NCBI RefSeq assembly: GCF_000802225.1 | Contig: NZ_JTDI01000005.1 | Location: forward strand, 186,001-250,000 | Direction: 5' to 3' | Source of the DNA: Novosphingobium malaysiense | GTDB lineage: Bacteria > Pseudomonadota > Alphaproteobacteria > Sphingomonadales > Sphingomonadaceae | Length of the DNA: 64,000 nt | Shown: piece by piece, positions 8,662-17,307 of the stretch | Layout: the number at the start of each line of letters is the position of its first letter | How positions within the stretch are numbered: position 1 is the first letter of the stretch | Notes under the pieces: model-generated | What the model was told of the DNA's origin: nothing | Seen by the model: only the letters and a program-made list of their open reading frames with translations | Databases searched by the model: none | Made by a program: the position numbers and the translations under genes

Positions 8662-9891
8662 ATGGTGCTGACGCAGCAAGATGCACGGCGGGCGGCCACT
8701 CAGGACGATGTTTCGAGTGAAGCTGCCGGACTAAGGCGGGCTCTCAAGTTCGAAGTCTTACTCGACGAGGCCTTTGCTGAATCGGGCACGGGCAGGACCG
8801 ATTTTCGGGATCGGGGTTTCCTGTCCAACCTTGAAAGAGTGCTCGAGATCCCGATACGGCTCGATCTCTCGGTGCGCGGTCTGCAGGGCATGCACGCCAA
8901 TTCACTGCGCTGGCTGGTAAATCGTATTCGCTGGGAAGCGGACCTGGAAAAGCACCCGGAAATCCTCGAGGAGGACGTATCCGATCCCATCGTGGTGCTG
9001 GGCCTGCCCAGAAGCGGCACTACCAAGCTTCAGCGTTTCCTCTCATCCGATCCTGCCGTGCAGTCGACGCCGGCCTGGATGATGTGGAACCCCGCGCCTT
9101 TTCCGAATGAAGAGCGGGGCAATCCCCAGCCGCGTGTCGAGTGGGCGGCGCGCATGACTTCGATCGTCGCCAACACGGGCGAGAGTTACCAGAAGATGCA
9201 CGAGTTCGCGGCGCATGAGCCCGACGAGTCCAGCTTCATCCCGCTCGCCAATTTCGATTACGTGATGCAGTACACCACGGCACCCGACCAGGTCTATCTG
9301 GACTGGGCAAGGACCGTGAACCGCACTTCGCCGCTCACCTATCTGAAGCGCATGCTGCAATATCTGCAGTGGCAGCAGGGGGGCAAGCGCGGGCCATGGC
9401 TTCTGAAGAACCCTGGGCACACCGGCGAAATGGCGGAAATGGCGGAAGTGTTTCCGCGCGCGACATTCGTCATTTCACAGCGCGATCTGGCATCCACGAT
9501 GGGGTCGAGCTTTCGCATGATGAACGAGATACTCGTAAACACGTTCGATGACCCGGTTCCACGCCGCTACACGCGCGAAACGGTCGACTACTGGAGTTAC
9601 GAACTCAACCGCTACCACATGCAGCGGGCCGCGCTGGGCAATTCCATCAGACTGATCGAGGCGCCCTACCAGCGCTGCGTCAACGACGGGCTCGGCGTCG
9701 CGCGCGAGGTCTTTGCCGCGCATGGCCTACCCTGGACGCGCGAAGGTGAGGCGGCGATGCGCCAGTGGGACATCGACAATCCACGGCACAAGCTGGGCAC
9801 CTATGGCTACAAGCTCGAGGACTGGGGCTGGACCGCGGAAGGGATCGAGAATGCCTTCGGCCCTGTCGGGCGCGAATGGCGAGGGCGCTGA
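8662..9891 (+). CDS. Sulfotransferase-family protein
   Basis: A 409-residue protein with the 5'-phosphosulfate-binding loop VVLGLPRSGTTKLQRFLSS near residues 112-130 and a later LLKNPGHTGEMAEMAEVFP / VISQRDLASTMGSSFRM region that corresponds to the 3'-phosphate site. This is the Sulfotransfer_3-like type often annotated in actinobacteria and sphingomonads beside sterol/polyketide catabolism. Real PAPS-dependent activity is not proven; many relatives are uncharacterised. Start 8662 is six bases after the SDR stop. A homologue of similar size lies at 21531 next to the second DUF1214 gene. Confidence 0.85.
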   Translation: MVLTQQDARRAATQDDVSSEAAGLRRALKFEVLLDEAFAESGTGRTDFRDRGFLSNLERVLEIPIRLDLSVRGLQGMHANSLRWLVNRIRWEADLEKHPEILEEDVSDPIVVLGLPRSGTTKLQRFLSSDPAVQSTPAWMMWNPAPFPNEERGNPQPRVEWAARMTSIVANTGESYQKMHEFAAHEPDESSFIPLANFDYVMQYTTAPDQVYLDWARTVNRTSPLTYLKRMLQYLQWQQGGKRGPWLLKNPGHTGEMAEMAEVFPRATFVISQRDLASTMGSSFRMMNEILVNTFDDPVPRRYTRETVDYWSYELNRYHMQRAALGNSIRLIEAPYQRCVNDGLGVAREVFAAHGLPWTREGEAAMRQWDIDNPRHKLGTYGYKLEDWGWTAEGIENAFGPVGREWRGR

Positions 9892-9897
9892 GAGGAC

Positions 9898-10416
9898 ATG
9901 CCAATGAAGAACCTGCTGCGCGGGCACATGCAGAATGCCTATGTTACCCACGATCTTGATAAGGCGATGGAGATCATTTCCGACCGGTTCGGGGTTCAGA
10001 AATTCGACCGGTTCGACCCGGAAATGACCGTCCTAACCGCCGATGGGCCCAGGCCGATGGTCAACCGGGTTGCTTCCTATTGGGCCGGCGGGCTCAACAT
10101 CGAGATCATCCAACCGGTTTCAGGCGCGATCGATCACTATGTGACGATGTTGCCCGAGGACAAGACGGACGCCGTCCCGCGTTTTCATCATATCTCGCTC
10201 AGGCGCGACGATGAGGCGGAGATGCGCAGGGACATCGCTGAACTGGGCTTTCCCCTCGCCTTCGAAGGGCCGCTGAGCATCAAGTCGGAGATACCCAGCC
10301 TTATCTTCGTCTATCTCGATGCCCGTCCATCCCTCGGTCACTACGTGGAGTTGACGTGGAAGAGCCCTGAAGCCTGGAAGTACGTTGGCTGGCCCGAGGG
10401 GCGGCCCAACCTGTGA
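9898..10416 (+). CDS. VOC-type protein, first of a tandem pair
   Basis: A 172-residue protein beginning GHMQNAYVTHDLDKAMEI, with YWAGGLNIEIIQPVSG in the middle and FHHISLR plus LDARPSLGHYVELTW toward the end. The paired H/E positions across two beta-alpha-beta units suggest a vicinal-oxygen-chelate fold. The next gene encodes a close paralogue, so this is a tandem duplication. Seven bases from the upstream sulfotransferase stop, with gagagga in front. Reaction unknown. Confidence 0.72.
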   Translation: MPMKNLLRGHMQNAYVTHDLDKAMEIISDRFGVQKFDRFDPEMTVLTADGPRPMVNRVASYWAGGLNIEIIQPVSGAIDHYVTMLPEDKTDAVPRFHHISLRRDDEAEMRRDIAELGFPLAFEGPLSIKSEIPSLIFVYLDARPSLGHYVELTWKSPEAWKYVGWPEGRPNL

Positions 10417-10440
10417 TGCAGTAGCGGAGGGAGAGCCGCA

Positions 10441-10929
10441 ATGTTTCTAGAAGGCCATTATCAGAACGCTTACGTCACGCACGACCTCGATCGGGCGATG
10501 GCGATGATTGATGCGCGATACGGCAAGATCGAATGGATCGTATTCGAGCCGGACATGGTGTTGAAAACGGACGCAGGGGAAAAGCAATCGAGCCTGCGCG
10601 CGGCAGTGGGCTGGGCAGGGGGGCTCAATCTGGAGCTCATTCAGCCGGTCAGCGGCTGGAATGACACCTACCTGCCGTTCCTGCCGGACGATCCGGGCGA
10701 TCCGACGCCTCGCTTCCATCATATGGCGGTCCGCCGCGAGAACGAGGCAGAAATGCGTGCGGAGATTGCCAAGCTGGGCTTTCCGTTGGCATTCGAAGGA
10801 TCTGTGCCGGGGTTGTTGTTCATTTACCTGGATGCCCGTGACAGCCTTGGCCACTACCTTGAATATGTTTGGGCGAGCCCGGAGGCGTGGGAAATGCAGG
10901 GCTGGCCCAAGGACCGGCCGGTCTGGTGA
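10441..10929 (+). CDS. VOC-type protein, second of a tandem pair
   Basis: A 162-residue paralogue of the preceding protein: GHYQNAYVTHDLDRAMAMID, WAGGLNLELIQPVSGW, FHHMAVRRENEAEMRAEIAKLGFPLAFEG and LDARDSLGHYLEYVW match block for block. Retention of both copies with the probable metal positions intact suggests distinct substrates or a heterodimer. The ribosome site cggagggagagc precedes ATG 10441. The LLM gene starts five bases after its stop, so expression is coupled. Confidence 0.72.
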   Translation: MFLEGHYQNAYVTHDLDRAMAMIDARYGKIEWIVFEPDMVLKTDAGEKQSSLRAAVGWAGGLNLELIQPVSGWNDTYLPFLPDDPGDPTPRFHHMAVRRENEAEMRAEIAKLGFPLAFEGSVPGLLFIYLDARDSLGHYLEYVWASPEAWEMQGWPKDRPVW

Positions 10930-10933
10930 TGCC

Positions 10934-11881
10934 ATGAAGATCGGAATAACCTGCGGAGGCATAGGGCCCTATGCCAGTGGAGCGTTCATCGCGGCGTCCG
11001 CCCGGCTGGCGGAACAGGCCGGTTTCGCGCACTTCTGGATGCCCGAACATGTCGTGCAGTTCGCCCAGTACGGCCAATCGCAATACCCCTACGCCGAGGG
11101 AAGCGGACAGCAACTTCCCGAACAGCCGGACGACGCGCCGCTGCAGTGGGACGATGATACATACGCGATGTCCGACCCGCGAAATCCGCTCATCGATCCT
11201 GTCGTTGGGATGTCCTGGGCGGCGGCGGCGACGCGGACCATAGAGGTCGGTTCGAACATCCTCGTCCTGCCGCAGCGCAATCCGGTGTTCCTCGCCAAGG
11301 CGCTGGCAACGCTAGATTCATTTTCGGGCGGACGCGTAATCCTGGGCGTCGGCGTCGGTTGGGCAAAGGAAGAATTCGACGCGCTTGGTATCGATTTTGC
11401 GCAGCGCGGCGCACGGACCAATGAAGCGATCGAAGCGATGCGGCGGTTGTGGCTGGACGAATACTCGACTTTCGAGGGGCAGTACTTTCATTTTCGCGAC
11501 GCCTGCAGCTTTCCCAAGCCTGTCCGGTCCGGAGGAGGCATACCTGTGCTGATCGGTGGTGAAAGCAAGGCGGCTATCCGCCGCGTTGCGCGCCTTGGCG
11601 ATGGCTGGCTGCCCTATAACCTGCCGGTCGGGGATGCGCAGAAAGCCATCAGCGAGCTTCATGAATTGACCTGTGCCGAAGGGCGCGATCCCGCAAATCT
11701 GCGCATCGTCAAGATCATCTATTCGAATGCGCACCTCGATGACCTCAGGCGCTATCGCGACGCGGGCGTGACGGAATTCAATCTTGCCTCAAGCGGGGAA
11801 ATTCCACTGGATGAAGCGGGCATGGCATCGCGCTTTCAGCGATTTGCCGAGGAACTTGTCATTGCGGTCTCGGATCTCTGA
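10934..11881 (+). CDS. LLM-class flavin-dependent oxidoreductase
   Basis: A 315-residue luciferase-like TIM-barrel enzyme. Diagnostic segments are FAHFWMPEHVV near the start, GSNILVLPQRNPVFLAKALATLD, and GRVILGVGVGWAKEEFDALG in the middle. It resembles the F420/FMN-dependent TIGR03619-type group. The ORF is open further upstream, but ATG 10934 fits the family's N-terminus (MKIGITCGGIG) and lies four bases past the upstream stop. A paralogue is at 16320. Probably a flavin monooxygenase or dehydrogenase acting on a ring ketone; substrate and flavin are inferred. Confidence 0.88.
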   Translation: MKIGITCGGIGPYASGAFIAASARLAEQAGFAHFWMPEHVVQFAQYGQSQYPYAEGSGQQLPEQPDDAPLQWDDDTYAMSDPRNPLIDPVVGMSWAAAATRTIEVGSNILVLPQRNPVFLAKALATLDSFSGGRVILGVGVGWAKEEFDALGIDFAQRGARTNEAIEAMRRLWLDEYSTFEGQYFHFRDACSFPKPVRSGGGIPVLIGGESKAAIRRVARLGDGWLPYNLPVGDAQKAISELHELTCAEGRDPANLRIVKIIYSNAHLDDLRRYRDAGVTEFNLASSGEIPLDEAGMASRFQRFAEELVIAVSDL

Positions 11882-11965
11882 CCGGTTCGATCCGTATCTG
11901 ACGAATGGCAGCGGCAGCGGGCTTGGAAAGTCAATTTTGATTTAAACTAGGTTCGGGAGAGAGGT

Positions 11966-12802
11966 ATGAGATTGAAGGGCAAGGTGGCCGTCATTACAGG
12001 CGGCACGAAGGGCGTCGGTCGCGGCATAGCGCATCGTTTCGCCGAAGAGGGAGCGTCGGTCGTCTTCACCGGTCGCTCGGAGGATCTGGGCCGCGCCGTG
12101 GAACGCGAAATTCGCGATGCTGGCGGCAAGGCGATGTTCGTTCGGGCTGACCTCGCCATCGAGGAAGATTGCCGGAACATGATCGAAGTTGCCGAGCGCG
12201 AGTTCGGACCGCTCAGTACGCTGGTGAACAACGCTGCTGCGACGCACATGATCGGCACCGCTCATCCCCATGCCGACAAGCGGATGCACCTGTTGTCGAA
12301 CGAGACGCTGGACATCATGTGGAAGAGCGACATGTACGGTTTCTTCTGGTGTTGCCGTTATGCTCTGCGCGCAATGCTGGCGAACGGTCGGACGGACTGT
12401 TCGATCATCAACATATCCTCGGGCGCGGGAGCAGGGGGCGGCGGAGAAATGGATGCCTATGCGGCGTCCAAGGCCGCGATGAACGGCGTTACATTGTCAA
12501 TGGCCGGTGAATACGCCCGCTCGGGTATCAGAGTGAATGCCATCGTTCTGGGGTTGATCAACAATGGTGGCGGTGTCGCGGCCATTCTTGCGAATGACGA
12601 AATGGCTTCTGCCGTAACGAGCCATATCCCCCTCCCATTCGTTGGGGAGCCGGATGACATTGCCTGGGGTGCGGTCTATCTGGCGTCGGATCAGGCGCGT
12701 TATGTGACCGGCGCGCTTCTGCCGATCGACGGCGGCGCCAACACGACTACAATGACAGAGGAAATGGGCACGACAGGGTGGGCCGAGCCTGTCTCGGCAT
12801 GA
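11966..12802 (+). CDS. SDR-family oxidoreductase
   Basis: A 278-residue short-chain dehydrogenase with TGGTKGVG as glycine motif, NNAA at the active-site approach, Ser in NISSGAG and a YAASKAA YxxxK pair. ATG 11966 follows gggagagagg. It lies 84 bases beyond the LLM gene in the same direction, so it may be the last gene of the operon or have its own promoter. It is convergent with the IclR gene. Substrate unknown. Confidence 0.88.
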   Translation: MRLKGKVAVITGGTKGVGRGIAHRFAEEGASVVFTGRSEDLGRAVEREIRDAGGKAMFVRADLAIEEDCRNMIEVAEREFGPLSTLVNNAAATHMIGTAHPHADKRMHLLSNETLDIMWKSDMYGFFWCCRYALRAMLANGRTDCSIINISSGAGAGGGGEMDAYAASKAAMNGVTLSMAGEYARSGIRVNAIVLGLINNGGGVAAILANDEMASAVTSHIPLPFVGEPDDIAWGAVYLASDQARYVTGALLPIDGGANTTTMTEEMGTTGWAEPVSA

Positions 12803-12831
12803 GGTTTGAAACCTGCCCCTGTCTGTTTGAG

Positions 12832-12857
12832 CATCTGCTGCGTGGGTGCGGCAGATG
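12832..12857. terminator. Candidate stem-loop between convergent genes
   Basis: CATCTGC at 12832-12838 can pair with GCAGATG at 12851-12857 in the 112-base gap between the converging SDR and IclR genes. No T-run follows, so it is a weak terminator candidate. Confidence 0.3.
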
Positions 12858-12914
12858 TTCATGCGTCTTCCGGTCTGATGATCTGGCGCTTCCACCGGAC
12901 AATGGTGTGGAAGC

Positions 12915-13790
12915 TTACATCCCGGGTATATGCCCGTAGATCTCGTTAGTGACTATTGCCGCAGTTGCGCGCAGGCGATCTGCGCAATGGCGGATTCGGG
13001 GGGCGCTGAGATCGCGGGGAATGCCGCTTACGACAAGTTGCAGCACAACCTCGCCTTCGGGCGAAAAGACAGGTGCGCCGATATACGCGATGCCATTGGG
13101 GTGATGTTCCCCGTTATCGATGAACTGGACCTCGTTCGGGGTCAGATTGGCGATCGTTTCGTAGACCGAAGACCAGTAGGCCTCGTCTCTGCGGTTCGCG
13201 GGTGAGCGCACCGGGGCCTGCCCGCTGGCAGCGATAGCATACCCGCGCTGACGGATCAGAGGTAACGCTTCGCGCAGGCGTTCGAGCGCATCCTGTGCCA
13301 TGTATGGCTCTGCTTTCGCGATATAGGCTTCGATTGCCGCTTCGCTCGACCAGGCGATGTAACAGAGGCCCAGGGGCGGCAGCAGCGGCCGCCGTTCTCC
13401 GACGCGGGTAAGGCCGCGATGCGTTTGAACCACGCCTTCCCTGACCAGAACCAGGATCTCGTTCTCGACAACGGCGCTCGCGCTGCATTGCATATTCAGT
13501 TCGACGGCAAGCCGGGTCAGTTCGCGCCGCGCCACATCCACGCCCCGATGCTGCTGCACGGCGGCTTCTCCAATCGCGACCATCGCAATCCCCAGCGAGT
13601 AGGTGCGCTGGCTTTCGTTGCGGTAAAGAAATTTCGCCTGGGCCAGCGTGGTCAATATCCGGTGCGCCGAACCATTGGAGAGACCGAGCGGGCGCGCGAT
13701 GTCCGCGAGCGAGAACGATTCCATGGGATGGGCGGCCAGAAAATTGAGCACGTCGATCACGCGGGTGGTGGGATTCGATGGATCAGGCAC
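12915..13790 (-). CDS. IclR-family transcriptional regulator
   Basis: A 291-residue IclR protein. The winged helix is at about residues 10-70 (VIDVLNFLAAHPMESFSLADIARPLGLSNGSAHRILTTL) and the larger C-terminal effector-binding domain follows. GTG at 13790 is preceded by aaggag nine bases upstream. The gene is divergent from the SDR at 13897, and the gap holds an inverted repeat built of ATTCCA/TGGAAT-like units resembling known IclR operators. It most likely controls the 13.9-17.2 kb operon and itself. Effector unknown. Confidence 0.92.
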   Translation of the reverse strand: MPDPSNPTTRVIDVLNFLAAHPMESFSLADIARPLGLSNGSAHRILTTLAQAKFLYRNESQRTYSLGIAMVAIGEAAVQQHRGVDVARRELTRLAVELNMQCSASAVVENEILVLVREGVVQTHRGLTRVGERRPLLPPLGLCYIAWSSEAAIEAYIAKAEPYMAQDALERLREALPLIRQRGYAIAASGQAPVRSPANRRDEAYWSSVYETIANLTPNEVQFIDNGEHHPNGIAYIGAPVFSPEGEVVLQLVVSGIPRDLSAPRIRHCADRLRATAAIVTNEIYGHIPGM

Positions 13791-13851
13791 GCACGCATAC
13801 TCCTTGCGCCAGCGAAAGCCTTGTTGACTCCGCAGGACTAATAGCGCAATT

Positions 13852-13885
13852 TTCCATTATTGATATATATATTCCAATAATGGAA
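13852..13885. promoter_or_regulatory. Candidate IclR operator
   Basis: TTCCATTATTG at 13852-13862 and its exact complement CAATAATGGAA at 13875-13885 flank a 12-base AT stretch. TTCCA/TGGAA at 13872-13885 forms a second, tighter palindrome. It overlaps the region just before the SDR start (13897) and faces the IclR start, the usual place for divergent autoregulation. The half-site resembles the E. coli IclR consensus TGGAAATNATTTCCA (from memory). Confidence 0.65.
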
Positions 13886-13896
13886 GAGGAAAATTT

Positions 13897-14766
13897 ATGG
13901 AGCGGCATCGCGAGCAGGATCTGACAGGCCGAGTCGTCATCATTACCGGTGCCAGCAGGGGTGTGGGCAAGCAGGCGGCGATCGGGTTCGCCCGGCGGGG
14001 CGCCAAAGTGGTGCTTGCGGCGCGTACTGTAGAGGCGGACGCGAGTCTGCCCGGCACCATCGGCGAGACGCTGCAGGAGATCGAGATGCTCGGCGGCCAA
14101 GCCATTGCCGTCGCCACCGATCTTGCCGAGGAAGCCGACCTGAAGCGGCTGGTCGCGGAGGCTGTCGACCGTTTCGGCGGCGTCGACATTCTGGTGAACA
14201 ACGCGGCCGCGACGACTGGTGATATCTGGGGCAAGCCGTTCATGGCGTTGACGCGCGAGGAATGGCTCTACCAGTTCGCAGTCAACGTCCATGCTCCCTT
14301 CACGCTCACCCAGCTTTGCGTGCCGATCATGGAAAAGCGCGGCGGGGGACGGATCATCAGCCTCTCCACCGGCAGCGGCGAAGTATTCCGGCAGGCGGAG
14401 GAGCCGCCGAAGCTGGGAGCTGTCGGGCAGTTCAGTCTTGCGGTTCCCGGCTACTATTCAAGCAAGCGCGCGCTGGACCGGTTCGGTAACTGCATGGCGG
14501 CCGAGTTTTACGCCAAGAACATCGCCATCATTGGGCTGCACCCCGGACTGGTCGCGACCGAACTGGTAGCTATCCGTGTCCGGGAGAAGGGCCTCGATCC
14601 CAGCGTCGCCGTGCCGATGGCCGTGCCCGCCCGCATGATCATCTATTTCTCCGCCTGCGAGGACCCGTGGGAGTACACTGGCCGCCTGTTCTGGGCCGAG
14701 CGCGAAATGGAGGCGATGGGGATCGAACTGGACTCCGAAGACGTGCCGGAGGCGGCGCAGACCTGA
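13897..14766 (+). CDS. SDR-family oxidoreductase
   Basis: A 289-residue short-chain dehydrogenase: TGASRGVG turn, NNAAATTG, Ser in ISLSTGSG and YYSSKRAL containing the YxxxK pair. About 20 extra residues (EVFRQAEEPPKLGAVGQFSLAVPG) lie between Ser and Tyr, so the substrate loop is longer than usual. First gene of an operon of SDR, sulfotransferase-like, SDR and LLM genes, directly downstream of the putative IclR operator. ATG follows gaagaggaaaat. Confidence 0.87.
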   Translation: MERHREQDLTGRVVIITGASRGVGKQAAIGFARRGAKVVLAARTVEADASLPGTIGETLQEIEMLGGQAIAVATDLAEEADLKRLVAEAVDRFGGVDILVNNAAATTGDIWGKPFMALTREEWLYQFAVNVHAPFTLTQLCVPIMEKRGGGRIISLSTGSGEVFRQAEEPPKLGAVGQFSLAVPGYYSSKRALDRFGNCMAAEFYAKNIAIIGLHPGLVATELVAIRVREKGLDPSVAVPMAVPARMIIYFSACEDPWEYTGRLFWAEREMEAMGIELDSEDVPEAAQT

Positions 14767-14793
14767 TCGCCGGAAGAAACAAGGAGATCCGGG

Positions 14794-15411
14794 ATGGCTC
14801 TTTCGGTGATCGGCGCGGGGTTCGGACGGACCGGTACGCACTCCCTCAAGCTTGCGCTCGAACACCTAGGGTTCGGGCCATGCTACCACATGGTGGAAGC
14901 GCTTCGTCTTCCCGGAGCGGCCGCGTTGTGGGAGGCGGCCGCAGACGGTTTGCCCGTGGACTGGGCGCAAGTCTTCGCGGGTTATCACTCGACTGCTGAC
15001 TGGCCCGGAGCGACGTTCTGGCGCGAACTGGCGCGGGCCTATCCGAAGGCCCGGGTCATTCTGACAGTGCGCGATCCCGAGGCATGGTTCGCCTCGACGC
15101 AGGCGACGATCTTCGCGCGGACTTTCGACGACCCGGATGATCCCTGGCAGCGCATGGTGCGCAAGGTGGTGGACCGGCTCTTCGACGAGCGGATGAATGA
15201 TCGTGAACGGCTGATAGACGTGTTCAACCGCCACAATGAGATGGTTCGCAGTGTGATCCCGAAGGAGCGCCTGCTGGTTTATGACGTCGCCGAAGGCTGG
15301 GGGCCGCTATGCCGCTTCCTGGGCGTGGCCGAGCCCGAAACGCCGATGCCCCGGACGAATGCCAAGGAAGATTTCGGCCGGTTCGCAGCGGGTCTCGAAC
15401 GGGCGAATTGA
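14794..15411 (+). CDS. Small sulfotransferase-family protein
   Basis: A 205-residue P-loop protein beginning SVIGAGFGRTGTHSLKLALEHLG, the phosphosulfate-binding loop of the short sulfotransferase group. ILTVRDPEAWFASTQATIFAR near residue 90 is the 3'-phosphate segment. It is about half the size of the other two sulfotransferase-like proteins here and clearly a different subfamily. ATG 14794 has a strong aaggagat site. It is flanked by two SDR genes in one operon. PAPS use is inferred from family only. Confidence 0.85.
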   Translation: MALSVIGAGFGRTGTHSLKLALEHLGFGPCYHMVEALRLPGAAALWEAAADGLPVDWAQVFAGYHSTADWPGATFWRELARAYPKARVILTVRDPEAWFASTQATIFARTFDDPDDPWQRMVRKVVDRLFDERMNDRERLIDVFNRHNEMVRSVIPKERLLVYDVAEGWGPLCRFLGVAEPETPMPRTNAKEDFGRFAAGLERAN

Positions 15412-15451
15412 AAAAGCGCCGGATGCAGGCGCATGAATGGGAGACCGAAGG

Positions 15452-16267
15452 ATGGATTTGCAGAAATATGGCCCCTGGGCCCTCGTTATCGGTGGTTCCG
15501 AAGGCGTGGGTGCGGCGTTCGCGCGGATGCTGGCCGCCGATGGTTTCAAGCTGGTACTGGTCGCGCGTAAACCCGAGCCGCTGCGGGAACTGGCGGATGA
15601 ACTGCGCGCCAAGGGCACGGAAGTCCGGATCGTCTCCGCCGATCTGTCGGAAAGCGATGTTCTCGATCAGGTGCGCAAGGCCACTGATGACGTCGAGATT
15701 GGGCTGATGATCTACAATGCGGGCGCCAACAACACGCGCGGCCTGTTCGTCGAACTGCCCGAGGCGGTGACGCATTCGGTTCTGGCGATCACGGTGCTGG
15801 GACAGGCAAACTTCACGCGGCACTACGGCGCACGGATGGCCAAGCGCGGACACGGTGGTATCATCCTTGGGGGCTCGCTCAGCAGCTACCTCGGTTCGCC
15901 GACGCTGGCCGCCTATACCGGTGCCAAGGCCTTCAGCCGCATTTTCTCAGAAGCCTTGTGGGGAGAGATGAAGCCGCTGGGTGTGGATGTCCTGCACCTC
16001 AACATCGGCTTTACCGCGACACCGGCGATGGCCCGGCTGGGGATGCCGGTCGACCTGGCCGAACCGCCGGAAACCGTTGCCCGGGAAGGGCTGGACAACA
16101 TCGCCAATGGCCCGGTCTGGATCGTCAGCACGCCCGGCAACGTCGAGCGCGCCAGGATGATCAACGGCATCGATAACCGTGCCGAGACCGTGCTCACCCA
16201 CGCCATCGTTCCGCGTGATCAGACTGCCCAGGCTGCACGCGGTCAACACAAGCTCGCTGAACAGTGA
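15452..16267 (+). CDS. SDR-family oxidoreductase
   Basis: A 271-residue short-chain dehydrogenase of the less classical type: GGSEGVGAAFARML as glycine motif, YNAGANNT, LGGSLSSY with the Ser, and YTGAKAF with YxxxK. The residues RKPEPLRELADELRAKG after strand 2 indicate NADP preference (inference). ATG 15452 (MDLQKYGPW) was chosen over 15437 because of gaccgaagg upstream. The C-terminus is longer and charged instead of ending in VDGG. Confidence 0.85.
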   Translation: MDLQKYGPWALVIGGSEGVGAAFARMLAADGFKLVLVARKPEPLRELADELRAKGTEVRIVSADLSESDVLDQVRKATDDVEIGLMIYNAGANNTRGLFVELPEAVTHSVLAITVLGQANFTRHYGARMAKRGHGGIILGGSLSSYLGSPTLAAYTGAKAFSRIFSEALWGEMKPLGVDVLHLNIGFTATPAMARLGMPVDLAEPPETVAREGLDNIANGPVWIVSTPGNVERARMINGIDNRAETVLTHAIVPRDQTAQAARGQHKLAEQ

Positions 16268-16319
16268 GGGACAACACAAACCGCGCGAAGCGCCACCATA
16301 ACTCGTGCCGGGAAAAGTC

Positions 16320-17249
16320 ATGCCGTACCCGATAAGTGTCAGTCTTCCATTCGATCATATTCACAGCCCGGCTGAATTCATGACGATCGAGGCTGTCGGA
16401 GAAATTTGCCGGACCGCCGAGGCTGCAGGGTTTTCCGCCGGGTGTGTGACGGATCACCCCGTTCCCGGATCCCGCTGGCTGGATAACGGCGGGCACTATG
16501 CGCAGGACCCCTTCGTGATGCTGTCTCTGATCGCGTCGGCGACCACCACGCTCAAGCTGCAGACCAACATCCTGGTCCTGCCCTACCGAAATCCGTTCAT
16601 CACGGCGCGCGCGGTGTCCACGCTGGACGTCTTTTCAAAGGGACGTGTGGTTCTGGGCATGGGAGCCGGATACCTGAAGGCCGAATACAAGGCGCTTGGC
16701 ATCGATTTCGATACACGCAACGACCTTATGGACGAGTACATAAGGGCCATGAAGCTGGCCTGGACAGGTGAAGACTTCGCGTTCGAGGGGACGGGCTATT
16801 CGGCTCCCGGCAACCGGGTTCTGCCACGGCCGTTCCAGGATCCGCACCCGCCGCTGCTGGTGGGAGGAAACTCGCGCCGCGCGATCCGCCGCGCAGTCGA
16901 ACAGGGGGATGCCTGGCACCCCTTTTTTGCTCCGGCGTCGGTAACGGATACAGCCCGTACCGTGTCGCTCGCGGCCGAAGAGGATATCGACAAGGCGCTG
17001 GCCTACCTTCACGATCACTGTGCCAAGGTCGGCCGCGCAACGCCGCCGCAGATCATTCTCTCCAGCGTGTTCACGATCAAGGCCGGCTACCGCGCGCAGG
17101 AAGCGCTCGACGTCATTTCATCCTATCGGGAAAAAGGGGCGTCAGCCGCAGGCGTAAGCATTTCGGCCAGCACGCGCGGAGAATGGTGCGATCTTGCCCG
17201 GGATTTCGGTGATCGGGTCCTGCTGAAATTGGGAAAATCTTCTCTGTAG
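16320..17249 (+). CDS. LLM-class flavin-dependent oxidoreductase
   Basis: A luciferase-like enzyme of 309 residues from ATG 16320; an upstream in-frame GTG at 16305 would add five. It shares TNILVLPYRNPFITARAVSTLD and GRVVLGMGAGYLKAEYKALG with the protein at 10934, so the two are paralogues in separately regulated operons. Last gene of the IclR-linked operon. Probably oxidises an intermediate using reduced flavin supplied by a reductase not seen in this window. Confidence 0.87.
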   Translation: MPYPISVSLPFDHIHSPAEFMTIEAVGEICRTAEAAGFSAGCVTDHPVPGSRWLDNGGHYAQDPFVMLSLIASATTTLKLQTNILVLPYRNPFITARAVSTLDVFSKGRVVLGMGAGYLKAEYKALGIDFDTRNDLMDEYIRAMKLAWTGEDFAFEGTGYSAPGNRVLPRPFQDPHPPLLVGGNSRRAIRRAVEQGDAWHPFFAPASVTDTARTVSLAAEEDIDKALAYLHDHCAKVGRATPPQIILSSVFTIKAGYRAQEALDVISSYREKGASAAGVSISASTRGEWCDLARDFGDRVLLKLGKSSL

Positions 17250-17307
17250 GCTCCACTGGGCTTCAGGGCGTCATGCCCGCCGATCCCCTTCGCACCGCCT
17301 TTGTCCT

